Origin: JAWVFM01 sp963771655
Lineage (GTDB): Bacteria > Actinomycetota > Thermoleophilia > Solirubrobacterales > 70-9
Length of the DNA: 64,000 nucleotides
Direction: 5' to 3'
Assembly: GCA_963771655.1 (NCBI GenBank)
Contig: CAVYUG010000001.1
Span: 248,001 to 312,000 of the forward strand
Made by a program: the position numbers and the translations under genes. Under the pieces are notes generated by a model that was given only the letters and a program-made list of their open reading frames with translations, was not told the origin of the DNA and searched no databases. Shown here piece by piece: positions 48,140 through 56,446 of this stretch; position 1 is the first letter of the stretch, and every line of letters starts with the position of its first letter.

Positions 48140-50169
48140 GCACGCGTGCACCCGACAACGGCAATCGCAAGTCCGATCCCGTGACCGAGCGCGATCCCGA
48201 GATCCAGGGGTCGGCGGTCGCCGAGCAGACCGAGGACGACGCGAACCAGCCGGGTCGCCTTGCCGGGACGCTGCTCCTCATCCGCGACCTCTGGCGGCTC
48301 CTTCGCGGCGAGGACCAGCGCGGGCGAAAGGTTCGCTGGATGCTCGGCCTGCTCCGGCCATACCGGCGGCGGGTTTACGCGATGCTCGTCGCCCTCGTCC
48401 TCGCCACGGCCGCGGGCCTGGCGCCCCCCTACCTCGCCGGGCTCGCGATCGACAAGGGCATCAAACCGGGCGACATCTCTGCGCTCGACTGGATCGTCGC
48501 CGCGTTCGTCGCCTCGGCGCTCCTCTACTGGGCGGCGAGCTACGCGCAGAGCTACCTCACGGGCTGGGTGGGCGAGCGCGCGCTTCAGGACCTCCGCGAG
48601 GAGATCTACGTCCACCTCCAGGACATGTCGATCGGGTTCTTCACTCGCCGTAAGCCCGGGGTGCTCATCTCGCGGCTGACGAACGACGTCGAGGCCCTCA
48701 ACAACCTCGTCACCGACGGGATCGTGACCCTCTTCTCGAGCGTGCTGACGCTCGTCGGCGTCGTGGTGATCATGCTTCTGCTCGACTTCAGGCTGGCGCT
48801 CGTCACCTTCGTGACCTTCCCGCTGCTGCTGATCGGAAGCCTGGTCTTCCGGATCGTCTCCGCCGGCGCCTACAGACGAACCCGGGAGACGATCGCCGCG
48901 ATCACCGCGTACCTCCAGGAGACGCTGTCGGGCGTCCGCGTCGTCCGGAGCTTCGCGCAGGAGCCGCGACACCTCGAGCGTATGGGCGAGCTCAACGAGC
49001 GCAACAGGCGGGCGAACATGACGACCGTCTACCTCAACGCGAGCTACTTCCCCGCGGTCGAGCTCCTGTCGGCCATCGGGACGGCGGCGATCCTGCTCTA
49101 CGGGGGCTACCGCGTCATCGACGGCGACATCGCCATCGGGATCCTGGTCGCCTTCGTCGGGTATCTGCAGCAGTTCTTCGATCCGATCCAGCAGATCTCG
49201 CAGCTCTACACGACCTACCAGCAGGGGATGGCCGCCCTCGACAAGATCTTCGAGCTGCTCGACACCCCGCCCGACATGGTCGACGCGCCCGACGCGCGCG
49301 ACCCGGGCGAGATCCGCGGCGAGCTGACCCTCGAGGACGTGTGGTTCTCGTACGCGGCGGACGCGGCGCGGGCGGTGGCGACAGAGGGCGGTGATGCCGT
49401 CGAGGCGTCGATCGACGAGGTCGGGCTCGAGGATGGGGCGAGCGCGGCAACCGACGGCGCGTCCGAAGACGGCACCGGCGGCTGGGCGCTCCGGGACATC
49501 GACCTGCACGTACCGGCGGGGCAGACGGTCGCGCTCGTGGGCGAGACCGGGGCGGGCAAGTCAACGTTCGCGAAGCTGGTGGCCCGCTTCTATGACCCGC
49601 AGCGCGGACGCGTTCTCGTCGACGGCCACGATGTCCGGGGGTTGAAGATGCGGGGGCTTCGCTCGCAGCTCGGGACCGTCCCGCAGGAGGGCTTTCTCTT
49701 CTCGGGCACGGTGCGCGAGAACATCTCCTTCGGCCGACCCGACGCGAGCGAGGACGACGTGCAGGCGGCGGTGCGCGCCGTGGGGGCCGGCGACTTCATC
49801 GCGAAGCTGCCCGAGGGAATCGAGACGCAGATCGGGGAGCGCGGCGTGCAGCTCTCAGCGGGACAGCGCCAGCTCGTGGCGTTCGCTCGGGCCCTGCTCG
49901 CGCAGCCGCGGATCCTCATCCTCGACGAGGCGACGTCCAACGTCGATGTGCGGACCGAGCGCGTGATCGAGCACGGGCTCGAGCGCCTGCTCGCCGGGCG
50001 GACGGCGATCGTGATCGCCCACCGGCTGTCGACGATCCGCCGGGCCGGGAGGATCGTCGTGCTGGAGCACGGGCGGATCGTCGAGTCCGGGACCCACGAG
50101 GAGCTCCTCGAGGCCGGCGGGCGGTACGCGCGCCTCTACGGGACGTGGCGGGAGCTTTCGGCGGCCTAG
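48136..50169 (+). CDS. ABC exporter half-transporter, catalytic-site subunit
   Basis: 677 residues: a 70-residue acidic cytoplasmic start, six-helix exporter domain (about 75-370), and a nucleotide-binding domain with Walker A GETGAGKST at 469, Q-loop PQEGFLF, signature LSAGQ (573-577), Walker B with Glu598 (LDEATSN) and H-loop AHRLST. A low-complexity acidic insert (about 408-452) sits between the first beta-strand and Walker A. Its non-canonical LSAGQ faces the degenerate site of the partner, as expected for a heterodimer. Stops 19 bp before the convergent lipoprotein gene. Confidence 0.9.
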   Translation: MSTRAPDNGNRKSDPVTERDPEIQGSAVAEQTEDDANQPGRLAGTLLLIRDLWRLLRGEDQRGRKVRWMLGLLRPYRRRVYAMLVALVLATAAGLAPPYLAGLAIDKGIKPGDISALDWIVAAFVASALLYWAASYAQSYLTGWVGERALQDLREEIYVHLQDMSIGFFTRRKPGVLISRLTNDVEALNNLVTDGIVTLFSSVLTLVGVVVIMLLLDFRLALVTFVTFPLLLIGSLVFRIVSAGAYRRTRETIAAITAYLQETLSGVRVVRSFAQEPRHLERMGELNERNRRANMTTVYLNASYFPAVELLSAIGTAAILLYGGYRVIDGDIAIGILVAFVGYLQQFFDPIQQISQLYTTYQQGMAALDKIFELLDTPPDMVDAPDARDPGEIRGELTLEDVWFSYAADAARAVATEGGDAVEASIDEVGLEDGASAATDGASEDGTGGWALRDIDLHVPAGQTVALVGETGAGKSTFAKLVARFYDPQRGRVLVDGHDVRGLKMRGLRSQLGTVPQEGFLFSGTVRENISFGRPDASEDDVQAAVRAVGAGDFIAKLPEGIETQIGERGVQLSAGQRQLVAFARALLAQPRILILDEATSNVDVRTERVIEHGLERLLAGRTAIVIAHRLSTIRRAGRIVVLEHGRIVESGTHEELLEAGGRYARLYGTWRELSAA

Positions 50170-50188
50170 GTCGTGCGGACGAATGGCG

Positions 50189-50944
50189 CTAGCCGGCGCC
50201 AACGCCGCCCGTGCCGCCGCCGCTCGTGCCGCCGCCGGTGCCGCCGCCCGCGGGCGGGGCCCCGGTGCCGCCGCCAGCGCCCGCCGGCGGGGCCGGGGTG
50301 GGCGCCGGGGCGGGAGCGGGAGTCGGCGTTACCGGAGTGACCGGCGTTACCGGAGTGACCGGGGTGCGCGTGGCCGTTCCGCCGGTCCCGCCCGTGCCAG
50401 CGGTGCCGCCACCGCCACCGCCCGGCGTCGTCCCGGACGGAGTCGAGGAGCCGGCGCAGGCGCGCATCCCGAAGGCGCGGGCGGCGTTCTGGGCACTCGT
50501 CGTGGCCGAGTCGACCGCCGCCGCGGCGGTCGTCGAGTCGCCGCCGGAGCGAAGCGCCTGGGACTCCTGCTGGAGCGCGGTCACCTGATCCTGGAGGGCG
50601 GCGAGGTAGCGGTTGAGCTGCGGGCCGCCGGAGTCGGGCGAGCCGAGCGAGTTCAGGCTCTGGAGCTCGCCCTTCACGATCGCGAGCTCCTGCGAGACGG
50701 TGACGTTCGCGGCCGCGCCCGCGCTGGCGACCGGAAGCGCCTCGACGGCGCTATTGGCCTCCGCGCAGATCGCGTCGGCCTGCTTGACGAAGGCGTCCTT
50801 GCTCAGCGCCGCCGATGTCGAGCTGCCGGTCGAAACCGTGTCGATCGAGCTGGTCGACGAGTCGCCCCCGCCGCAGCCGGCGACCGCCGCCGCCATGCCG
50901 AGCGCCAAAGTGCCTGCGAGGAGCGCCTTTTTCCTACCTGCCAT
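50189..50944 (-). CDS. lipoprotein with Pro/Gly-rich tail
   Basis: 251 residues with a type II signal peptide: basic start, Leu/Ala helix, lipobox VAGC with Cys at residue 24. The middle (about 45-160) is helical and has two Cys; the C-terminal 90 residues are low complexity: Gly/Thr, then TPV repeats, Ala/Pro repeats and Gly/Thr again, suggesting a flexible spacer through the wall. No enzymatic motif is visible. Convergent with the ABC exporter pair. Confidence 0.8.
   Translation of the reverse strand: MAGRKKALLAGTLALGMAAAVAGCGGGDSSTSSIDTVSTGSSTSAALSKDAFVKQADAICAEANSAVEALPVASAGAAANVTVSQELAIVKGELQSLNSLGSPDSGGPQLNRYLAALQDQVTALQQESQALRSGGDSTTAAAAVDSATTSAQNAARAFGMRACAGSSTPSGTTPGGGGGGTAGTGGTGGTATRTPVTPVTPVTPVTPTPAPAPAPTPAPPAGAGGGTGAPPAGGGTGGGTSGGGTGGVGAG
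50325..50360. repeat. two perfect 18-bp tandem repeats within the lipoprotein gene
   Basis: The unit ggcgttaccggagtgacc occurs at 50325-50342 and 50343-50360, with partial copies beside it. On the coding strand it encodes TPVTPV steps. A short in-frame repeat able to change copy number by slippage. Confidence 0.8.
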
Positions 50945-50951
50945 CGCGAAA

Positions 50952-51623
50952 TCAAGGTAACAGAGGCCCGAGCGGACTCCGGTCTCCCGCGAAATCCGCG
51001 CCTACGCCGCCTGTTGGGCGGCGGTGGCCGTTGCGCCCGCCGTAATTCTCCGTCTGCGAATGGCAGTTGGCGCACAGAAGCTGAAGATTCTCCAGCCGGT
51101 TATCGAGACCATCACCGTTGATGTGATGCAGGGCCATGGTGAGCGGCTCGCCGAGCCAATCTGTGATCCCGCAGCGCTCGCAGCGGTTCTCCTTCAATCC
51201 CGCTGCAATCAGCCGGTTCTTGAGATTGTGCCGACCTCTTCGCTTGCCAACGCAGAGAAGCTCTTCGATTGGCAGACCTTGCGCTCGCGCGATGACATCA
51301 CCACGCTGGACCGCCTCATACCAACTCGCTCGATTGAAGCCAAATCTTTCGACACACTGGCGCACGGAGAGCCCGCTGTCGTACGCCCGCTGGATCTGCT
51401 CCCAGTCGTAGCGCCGGGCGAAGCGCTCGTCCGCATCGTTCCCCGCGACCCTGAAGTGATACGCAACGGTGGACTTCGTGAGGCCCAACTCGCGTGCGAT
51501 CTCAGTCTGACTCTTGCCAGCAAAGCGAAGGCGTGCGACCGCATCACGCGTCAGTTCACGCCGGCCGTCTCGTTTGATGTACACGAACAGACGTTCGCAG
51601 ATGGCCCGGACGGAGTCCCGCAT
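50952..51623 (-). CDS. HNH endonuclease with helix-turn-helix N-terminus
   Basis: 223 residues. The N-terminal half has a resolvase-like helix-turn-helix (SQTEIARELGLTKSTVAYH) and a second one (LSVRQCVERFGFNRASWYEA). The C-terminal half has an HNH site: zinc pair CERCG, the His-His of ALHHINGDGLDNR, the Asn of LENLQLLC and a second zinc pair CANCHSQT. ATG at 51623 lies 10 nt past the tRNA-Gln 3' end, so the gene may be read from the tRNA promoter. Longer readings would run through the tRNA. Similar stand-alone HNH proteins occur in phages and mobile elements, but no integrase or phage gene is nearby. Confidence 0.85.
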   Translation of the reverse strand: MRDSVRAICERLFVYIKRDGRRELTRDAVARLRFAGKSQTEIARELGLTKSTVAYHFRVAGNDADERFARRYDWEQIQRAYDSGLSVRQCVERFGFNRASWYEAVQRGDVIARAQGLPIEELLCVGKRRGRHNLKNRLIAAGLKENRCERCGITDWLGEPLTMALHHINGDGLDNRLENLQLLCANCHSQTENYGGRNGHRRPTGGVGADFAGDRSPLGPLLP

Positions 51624-51632
51624 GACTTCGAA

Positions 51633-51703
51633 CTGCGCCCCAGGGATTCGAACCCCGACTACCTCGTCCAGAGCGAGGCGTGCTGCCGTTACACCAGGGC
51701 GCA
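51633..51703 (-). tRNA. tRNA-Gln (CTG anticodon)
   Basis: A 71-nt cloverleaf on the minus strand: acceptor TGCGCCC/GGGCGCA with the U1-A72 pair typical of tRNA-Gln, discriminator G, anticodon stem CCTCG/CGAGG with loop CTCTGGA (anticodon CTG), T-arm with GGGGTTCGAATCCC. CCA is not encoded. It reads codon CAG. Confidence 0.93.
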
Positions 51704-51763
51704 AATGACGCGCAGGCGTGTTGAGATCCTGCGCGACGTGGGTAGCAAAGCTACCGCGTCAGC

Positions 51764-52996
51764 CTAACCGGAGCCGATCTCCTCCAGGTCGCTCTCGGTG
51801 TCGCCCAGCGTCTCCCCCAACCCCTCCACGTCGACGCCCTGCTCGATCATGCGCCGTGCGTGGGTCAGGTCCTCCGAGCGGCCGACCGCGATCGCCGCCA
51901 CGACCTTGCCGCCGGAGATGTAGAAGGCGCTCCACTCGCCTGAGTCGCGCTCGCCCCGCCAGACGATGTCGTCCCACTCCGAGGCCGGGCCCACGTACTC
52001 GAGGCTCGTCCAGTCGGCGAGGTCGCTGAAGAAGTAGGGCAGCTCGCGGTACGGCTCGGTCTCCCCCGCCATCGCGGCGCCCGCGTGGCGGCCCTGCTGC
52101 AACGCGACGTCCCAGTGCTCGACGCGAAGCCTCCGCCCATGGACGACGCTGTCGTAAGAGCAGCAGTCGCCGGCGGCGAAGATCCCCTCGACGGAGCTCT
52201 CGAGCCTTTGGTCGCAGACGATCCCGTTGTCGACATCGAGGCCGCCGCGCTCGGCCAGCATCGTCTCGGGATGGACGCCGGCGCCAATCACGACCGTGTC
52301 GCACTCGATCTCGCGGCCGCCCTTCGTGCGGATCGCCCTCACCCGGTCCTCCCCGAGGAACGCCTCGATCTCCTCACCGCCGAAGAGCTCGATCCCGTGC
52401 GAGGCGAGCACGTCGTGGAAGTGGCGCCCCACCTCCTCGCCGAAGGCGTTCGACATCGCCACCTGCTCCATCATCACGATCGTGCACTTGGTGCCCTTCG
52501 CGGTGAGCGACGCCGCAACCTCGCTGCCGATGTAGCTGCCGCCGATCAACACCACGTGCTCGGAGCTGGCGGCGTCCTCGCGGATCGCGTCGGAGTTGCC
52601 GAGCGTCCTCAGGTAGTGGATCCCCTCGAGCCGCGCACCCTCGAGGTGATGCAGGATGTTGACCCGCGCCCCGGTGGCCACCAGGGCCTTCCCAAACTTC
52701 ACCTCGTCGTGCGGCAGCTTTGCCGTGCGGGCCGCGGCGTCCATCGACATCACGCTCGTCTCGCTGAGCAGCTCGACGCCGTTCTCCTCGTACCAATCGA
52801 CGGAGTTGACATAGGCGTCGCTCCGCTCGGCCTCCCCGCGCAGATACTCCTTCGAGAGCGGCGGCCGCTCGTAGGGCGGGTCGGGCTCGCGGCCGACGAG
52901 GAGGATCGAGCCGTCCGCCCCACGCTTGCGAAGCTCGGCGGCGCAGTTGGCGGCCGCCATGCCGCCGCCGATCAGCAGATAGTCGACCTCTCGCAT
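51764..52996 (-). CDS. FAD-dependent NAD(P)H reductase (ferredoxin / rubredoxin reductase-like)
   Basis: 410 residues with the two-dinucleotide-fold arrangement: FAD motif LIGGGMAAANCA at the N-terminus, RPPLSKEYLRG, the NAD(P) motif VVLIGGSYIGSEVA and the second FAD motif GIFAAGDCC. A C-terminal domain of about 85 residues follows. Such enzymes pass electrons from NADH to ferredoxin or rubredoxin, or act as AIF-like reductases; the partner is unknown. Starts 31 bp after the TrkA-type gene on the same strand, likely the same operon. Confidence 0.85.
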   Translation of the reverse strand: MREVDYLLIGGGMAAANCAAELRKRGADGSILLVGREPDPPYERPPLSKEYLRGEAERSDAYVNSVDWYEENGVELLSETSVMSMDAAARTAKLPHDEVKFGKALVATGARVNILHHLEGARLEGIHYLRTLGNSDAIREDAASSEHVVLIGGSYIGSEVAASLTAKGTKCTIVMMEQVAMSNAFGEEVGRHFHDVLASHGIELFGGEEIEAFLGEDRVRAIRTKGGREIECDTVVIGAGVHPETMLAERGGLDVDNGIVCDQRLESSVEGIFAAGDCCSYDSVVHGRRLRVEHWDVALQQGRHAGAAMAGETEPYRELPYFFSDLADWTSLEYVGPASEWDDIVWRGERDSGEWSAFYISGGKVVAAIAVGRSEDLTHARRMIEQGVDVEGLGETLGDTESDLEEIGSG

Positions 52997-53026
52997 CGTC
53001 GTCGTCCTACCCCGTCGACCGATGCC

Positions 53027-53707
53027 TCAGACCTGGCCGTCGGGCCCGAAGTACGCGGTGAGGTCCTCCTCGACGCGCGGGTCGAGCACCGCCAGCACCT
53101 CGTCGCCGGCCTCGAGCACCGTGTCGGGACCGGGAACGAAGCCGCGATCCTCGCGCACAACCGAGATCAGGAGGCTCCCCTCGGGCATGTCGAGGTCGGC
53201 GACCCGGCTGCCGGCCGCACGCGAGTTGTCGGGAAGCAGCATCTCGATGATCTCGAGCTTCTGCTCCGGGAGGTCGAGCAGGTGGACGAGCCCGTACTCC
53301 GGCACCTCGTGCTCGATCAGGCGCAGGATCAGGTCGGTCGCCGACACGTTCGGCCTGATGCCGAGGAGCTCGAAGTGATCCCGATTACGGGGGTTGTTGA
53401 CCCTGGCGATCGTGCGGTCGACCAGGTATTTCTCCTTCGCGACCTGGCAGATGAGGATGTTGTCCTCGTCGTCGCCCGTGACCGCGATCACGAGATCCGC
53501 GCGCGAGATGCCCGCGCGCTCGAGGACCCACAGCTCCGACGCGTCGCCGTACTGAACGCTGTGCTCCAGCTCCTGCTCGACCGCGGCGAACCGCTCCCGG
53601 TCCGACTCGATGAGAGTGACCTCGTGGCCCTTGTCGAGGAGCTCGCGCGCAAGGTTCCAGCCCACCTTGCCAGCGCCGACGATGAGCACGTACATCTGGT
53701 CGCTCAC
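53027..53707 (-). CDS. TrkA/RCK-type K+ channel regulatory protein (RCK_N plus RCK_C)
   Basis: 226 residues. The first 125 form an RCK_N Rossmann domain (LIVGAGKVGWNLARELL, then LIESD for the adenine ribose), the rest an RCK_C domain that in homologues binds c-di-AMP or other nucleotides. GTG start overlapping the stop of the preceding TrkA-like gene by GTGA; an internal ATG four codons later is an alternative. Such proteins gate TrkH/KtrB-type K+ channels by NAD or ATP, but the neighbours here are APC-USP permeases and no TrkH is present, so the membrane partner is unclear. Confidence 0.88.
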   Translation of the reverse strand: MSDQMYVLIVGAGKVGWNLARELLDKGHEVTLIESDRERFAAVEQELEHSVQYGDASELWVLERAGISRADLVIAVTGDDEDNILICQVAKEKYLVDRTIARVNNPRNRDHFELLGIRPNVSATDLILRLIEHEVPEYGLVHLLDLPEQKLEIIEMLLPDNSRAAGSRVADLDMPEGSLLISVVREDRGFVPGPDTVLEAGDEVLAVLDPRVEEDLTAYFGPDGQV

Positions 53708-54171
53708 GGCGCCTCCGCCTGGGCGCCGCCATTCGCGTCGGCGGCCCGAGCCGCGGCGCGCACCTCGTCCTCGAGCATCTTGATCGCGACCTGGGTCGGG
53801 CAGATCGTGTGGACGCCCTGGCGCTCGTACCAGTCCGCGCGCAGCGGGTCGAGGATACGGGCGATCACGGTGGGCACGTTGAAGCGCCGCTTGGCGATCT
53901 GCGCGATCACGATGTTGGTGTTGTCGCCGTTGGTGGCTGCGACGAACGCATCGGCGCGCTCGATCCCCGCGGCCTCGAGGGCGTCGATCTCGAGCGCCGT
54001 GCCGACGGTGAACTGGCCGCCCGCCTCCTCCCACGCCTCGTCCATGCCGACCTCGAGGCGAGCATGCGACTCGGGGTCCTCGTCGAGGCAGGAGACCTGG
54101 TGCCCCTCCCTGAGCATGCTTCGCGCGAGTGAGGACCCGACGCGACCGGCGCCGACGATGAGGACGAACAT
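53704..54171 (-). CDS. TrkA/RCK_N-type regulatory protein (no RCK_C domain)
   Basis: 155 residues consisting essentially of one RCK_N Rossmann domain (FVLIVGAGRVGSSLARSM, LDEDP acidic turn, ATNGDNTNIVIAQIA) with a short helical Ala/Glu tail. The RCK_C domain of its downstream neighbour is missing, so it likely pairs with that protein. ATG at 54171, 11 bp after the permease stop. Coupled to the next gene by GTGA. Confidence 0.87.
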   Translation of the reverse strand: MFVLIVGAGRVGSSLARSMLREGHQVSCLDEDPESHARLEVGMDEAWEEAGGQFTVGTALEIDALEAAGIERADAFVAATNGDNTNIVIAQIAKRRFNVPTVIARILDPLRADWYERQGVHTICPTQVAIKMLEDEVRAAARAADANGGAQAEAP

Positions 54172-54182
54172 CAACGCGGATT

Positions 54183-56252
54183 CTATGGGCCGTCAGCGCT
54201 TGAGTCCGCCTCGTCACCCGCGGGCGCCGCGGGCGCGGCCGGCTCCGGCGGCGCCGTGAGGAGAACTCGGCACGGCGCCTTGCGGAAGACGTACTCGGTG
54301 ACCGGTCCGATCTCCGGCGGGCGCGAGCGCGAACCGCCCCTTCCGCCGAGCGCCGGGCCGCCCCGTACCTGGGTGGGCGGCTCACCCCCCATGACGATCA
54401 GCTCGACGCCGCGACGCCGCGCCTCCTCGACGATTCCCGCGCCGACCGTGCGGGCGCGGACCACGGCGGTGTCGACATCGACGGTCTCGTACTCGGACCC
54501 AACCTCGGCGGCCCTGGCCAGCGCTTCGTCGGCCTCCTTCTGCCGCGCCTTCGGCGGCACCGAGTCCAGCGGGACCGTCAGCGGCAGGTCCATCACATAG
54601 ATCAGCTCGAGCCGGGGCGGTACCTCACCGGGATCGTCGGCGGCATCGGCGAGGCGCCCGGCGGTGCTGACGATGTCGTCGTCGAGCTCGGTGCCGAAGA
54701 CGGGCACGAGGATCGTCTCGTACTCGGCCTCCTCCACCGCCTTGTGCAGCGCCCTTTCAGGCACCACGACCCGCTGGGTCAGCGACACACCCTGAACGAA
54801 GCGGCGGTAGACCACATAGAACACGAGGCCGAACAGCATCCAGCCGAAGCCCAGGTAGCGGGCATGCGGCCGCAGCAGGATCACGCTGACCCATCCGGCG
54901 GCCATGAATAGCGCCCCCGCGATGGCCGGGACCGGGAGCTTGTGCCCACGGATCGTCACGTCGTAGGGGATGCGGAACGGCCGTCGCCGATCCGGGTCTA
55001 CGACCCGGAGTTTCATGATCGCGAGGTGCGCGATCGTCAATGCCAGCGTGGAGCCAAACGCGTAGAAGCTCGCCAGGAGCACTATGTCCCCCGGAACCGC
55101 GAGTCCGAACGCCATCAGCGCCGCAACCCAGATCGCGATGTACGGCGTGGAGCGCCGCTGCCCGAGCTTGCCCAGCCAGCTCGGGACCTGCCGGTGCGTC
55201 GCGAGTGCGTACACGTGGCGCGACAGGCCGAGCATCGAGGTCGAGGCTGCCCAGGCGAGCACCGCCGGCGCGATGATCACCACCAGCACCTCGAGGAAGT
55301 CCGAGACCCAGGCGGGGTCGTAGCTCTTCACCACCCCAAGGAGCGGCTCCTCGAGAAACCTGCCGGCGAGCGCCGTCTGCGGCCCGTCAGGCCCCGTGAC
55401 CACCGGCACGGCCATCAGAGCGATCGCGGAGATCAGCGCGTAGGCGATCGGGAGGACGAGCGAGCTCACCCCGACCATCCGCCGCACGTCTCGCGGGCCC
55501 CAGTCGATGTCCGGGGCGAGATCCGAAGTCGCCTCGATCCCAGCGAACGCCACGGTCGCGATCGCCAGGGCGATGGCGAGGTCCTTGATCGACGGCTGCA
55601 CGAAGAGCTCGATGTGCTGCGTCAACAGGTCGGGATGGAAGGCGACCGCGACGCCGACCACGATGATGGCGAGCTGAAGCCCGATGTCGGCGACGGCCAG
55701 GAGCAGCAGCGGGCCTTGACGCCGAACCCCCGTCCACCCGGCCGCGTTTACGGCCGCGGCGCCGCCGATCACCGCGCCCACGGCGACGATCTCACCGGCC
55801 CCGTGCGTGAAGCCGCCCCAGATCGGGCTGAGGTACTGCGAGAACGAGATCGCCGCCAGCGCGACGACGATGATGTACTCGATCAGGATCGCCCAGCCGG
55901 CGATAAAGCTCCAGAGCTCGTCGAAGGCGTGCCGCGCGAGCATCGACGAGCCGCCCCGCTCGCGGAACATCGCACCGCCCTCGACGTAGGTGAGCGTCGC
56001 GAGGACGAAGAGGATGCCGGCGGCGAGGAAGACGAGCGGCGTGAGCCCGAGCCCCCGCTCGGCCACGACGCCGATCGAGAAGTAGAGGGAGAAGCCCACC
56101 GCCGCGTACCCCACGGCGAACAGCAGCGGCATGCCGAGCACACGGAGCGCCAGCGGGCCCTGCGGCCCTCCGAGGATCGTCGGCAGGCGCTGCCGCTCCT
56201 CCTCCTGCCCCTCCCCCGCTGCGACCTCCTCGTTTTCGAGCGGCTCGGTCAA
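54183..56252 (-). CDS. APC-family permease with C-terminal universal stress protein domain (copy 2)
   Basis: 689 residues: cytoplasmic Glu-rich start, 12 membrane helices (about 35-460), then a USP-type alpha/beta domain (about 510-670; ETILVPVFGTELDDD at its first strand and CRVLL at its last) and an Ala/Pro-rich tail. The APC fold carries amino acids or, in KimA-like members, K+. TTG start overlapping the TGA stop of the small membrane gene (TTGA). It is similar in layout to the permease two genes upstream. Adjacent RCK genes favour an ion-related role, but that is inferred. Confidence 0.87.
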   Translation of the reverse strand: MTEPLENEEVAAGEGQEEERQRLPTILGGPQGPLALRVLGMPLLFAVGYAAVGFSLYFSIGVVAERGLGLTPLVFLAAGILFVLATLTYVEGGAMFRERGGSSMLARHAFDELWSFIAGWAILIEYIIVVALAAISFSQYLSPIWGGFTHGAGEIVAVGAVIGGAAAVNAAGWTGVRRQGPLLLLAVADIGLQLAIIVVGVAVAFHPDLLTQHIELFVQPSIKDLAIALAIATVAFAGIEATSDLAPDIDWGPRDVRRMVGVSSLVLPIAYALISAIALMAVPVVTGPDGPQTALAGRFLEEPLLGVVKSYDPAWVSDFLEVLVVIIAPAVLAWAASTSMLGLSRHVYALATHRQVPSWLGKLGQRRSTPYIAIWVAALMAFGLAVPGDIVLLASFYAFGSTLALTIAHLAIMKLRVVDPDRRRPFRIPYDVTIRGHKLPVPAIAGALFMAAGWVSVILLRPHARYLGFGWMLFGLVFYVVYRRFVQGVSLTQRVVVPERALHKAVEEAEYETILVPVFGTELDDDIVSTAGRLADAADDPGEVPPRLELIYVMDLPLTVPLDSVPPKARQKEADEALARAAEVGSEYETVDVDTAVVRARTVGAGIVEEARRRGVELIVMGGEPPTQVRGGPALGGRGGSRSRPPEIGPVTEYVFRKAPCRVLLTAPPEPAAPAAPAGDEADSSADGP

Positions 56253-56446
56253 CCGCGACCGCGCATGGCGAGGTAGAGGCGACCGGCGCCGAGCGCGCTG
56301 AACAGCAGGCCGATCAGGATCCCCGTCGAGAGCGGACCGCCCCCGTTCGCGAGCGTGATGACGACGATCGCGATCCCGAACCCGAGGATCACCACCGCGA
56401 AGATGCGCGTGACGCCCCGATAGACCTCGTCGGGGGGCGGCGTCAA
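56249..56446 (-). CDS. small two-helix membrane protein between the two APC-USP permeases
   Basis: 65 residues with two hydrophobic helices (about 13-33 and 40-59; LGFGIAIVVITLANGGG at the join) and Arg/Gly ends. TTG start sharing TTGA with the stop of the upstream permease; its own TGA shares TTGA with the TTG of the downstream permease. This tight double coupling argues that it is translated, and in equal amounts with both permeases, possibly as an accessory subunit. Function unknown. Confidence 0.68.
   Translation of the reverse strand: MTPPPDEVYRGVTRIFAVVILGFGIAIVVITLANGGGPLSTGILIGLLFSALGAGRLYLAMRGRG

Noticed and set aside
50311..50420. CRISPR-like repeats in the lipoprotein gene
   Set aside because: The repeats are in frame, adjacent without spacers and encode Thr-Pro-Val and Gly-Thr low complexity.
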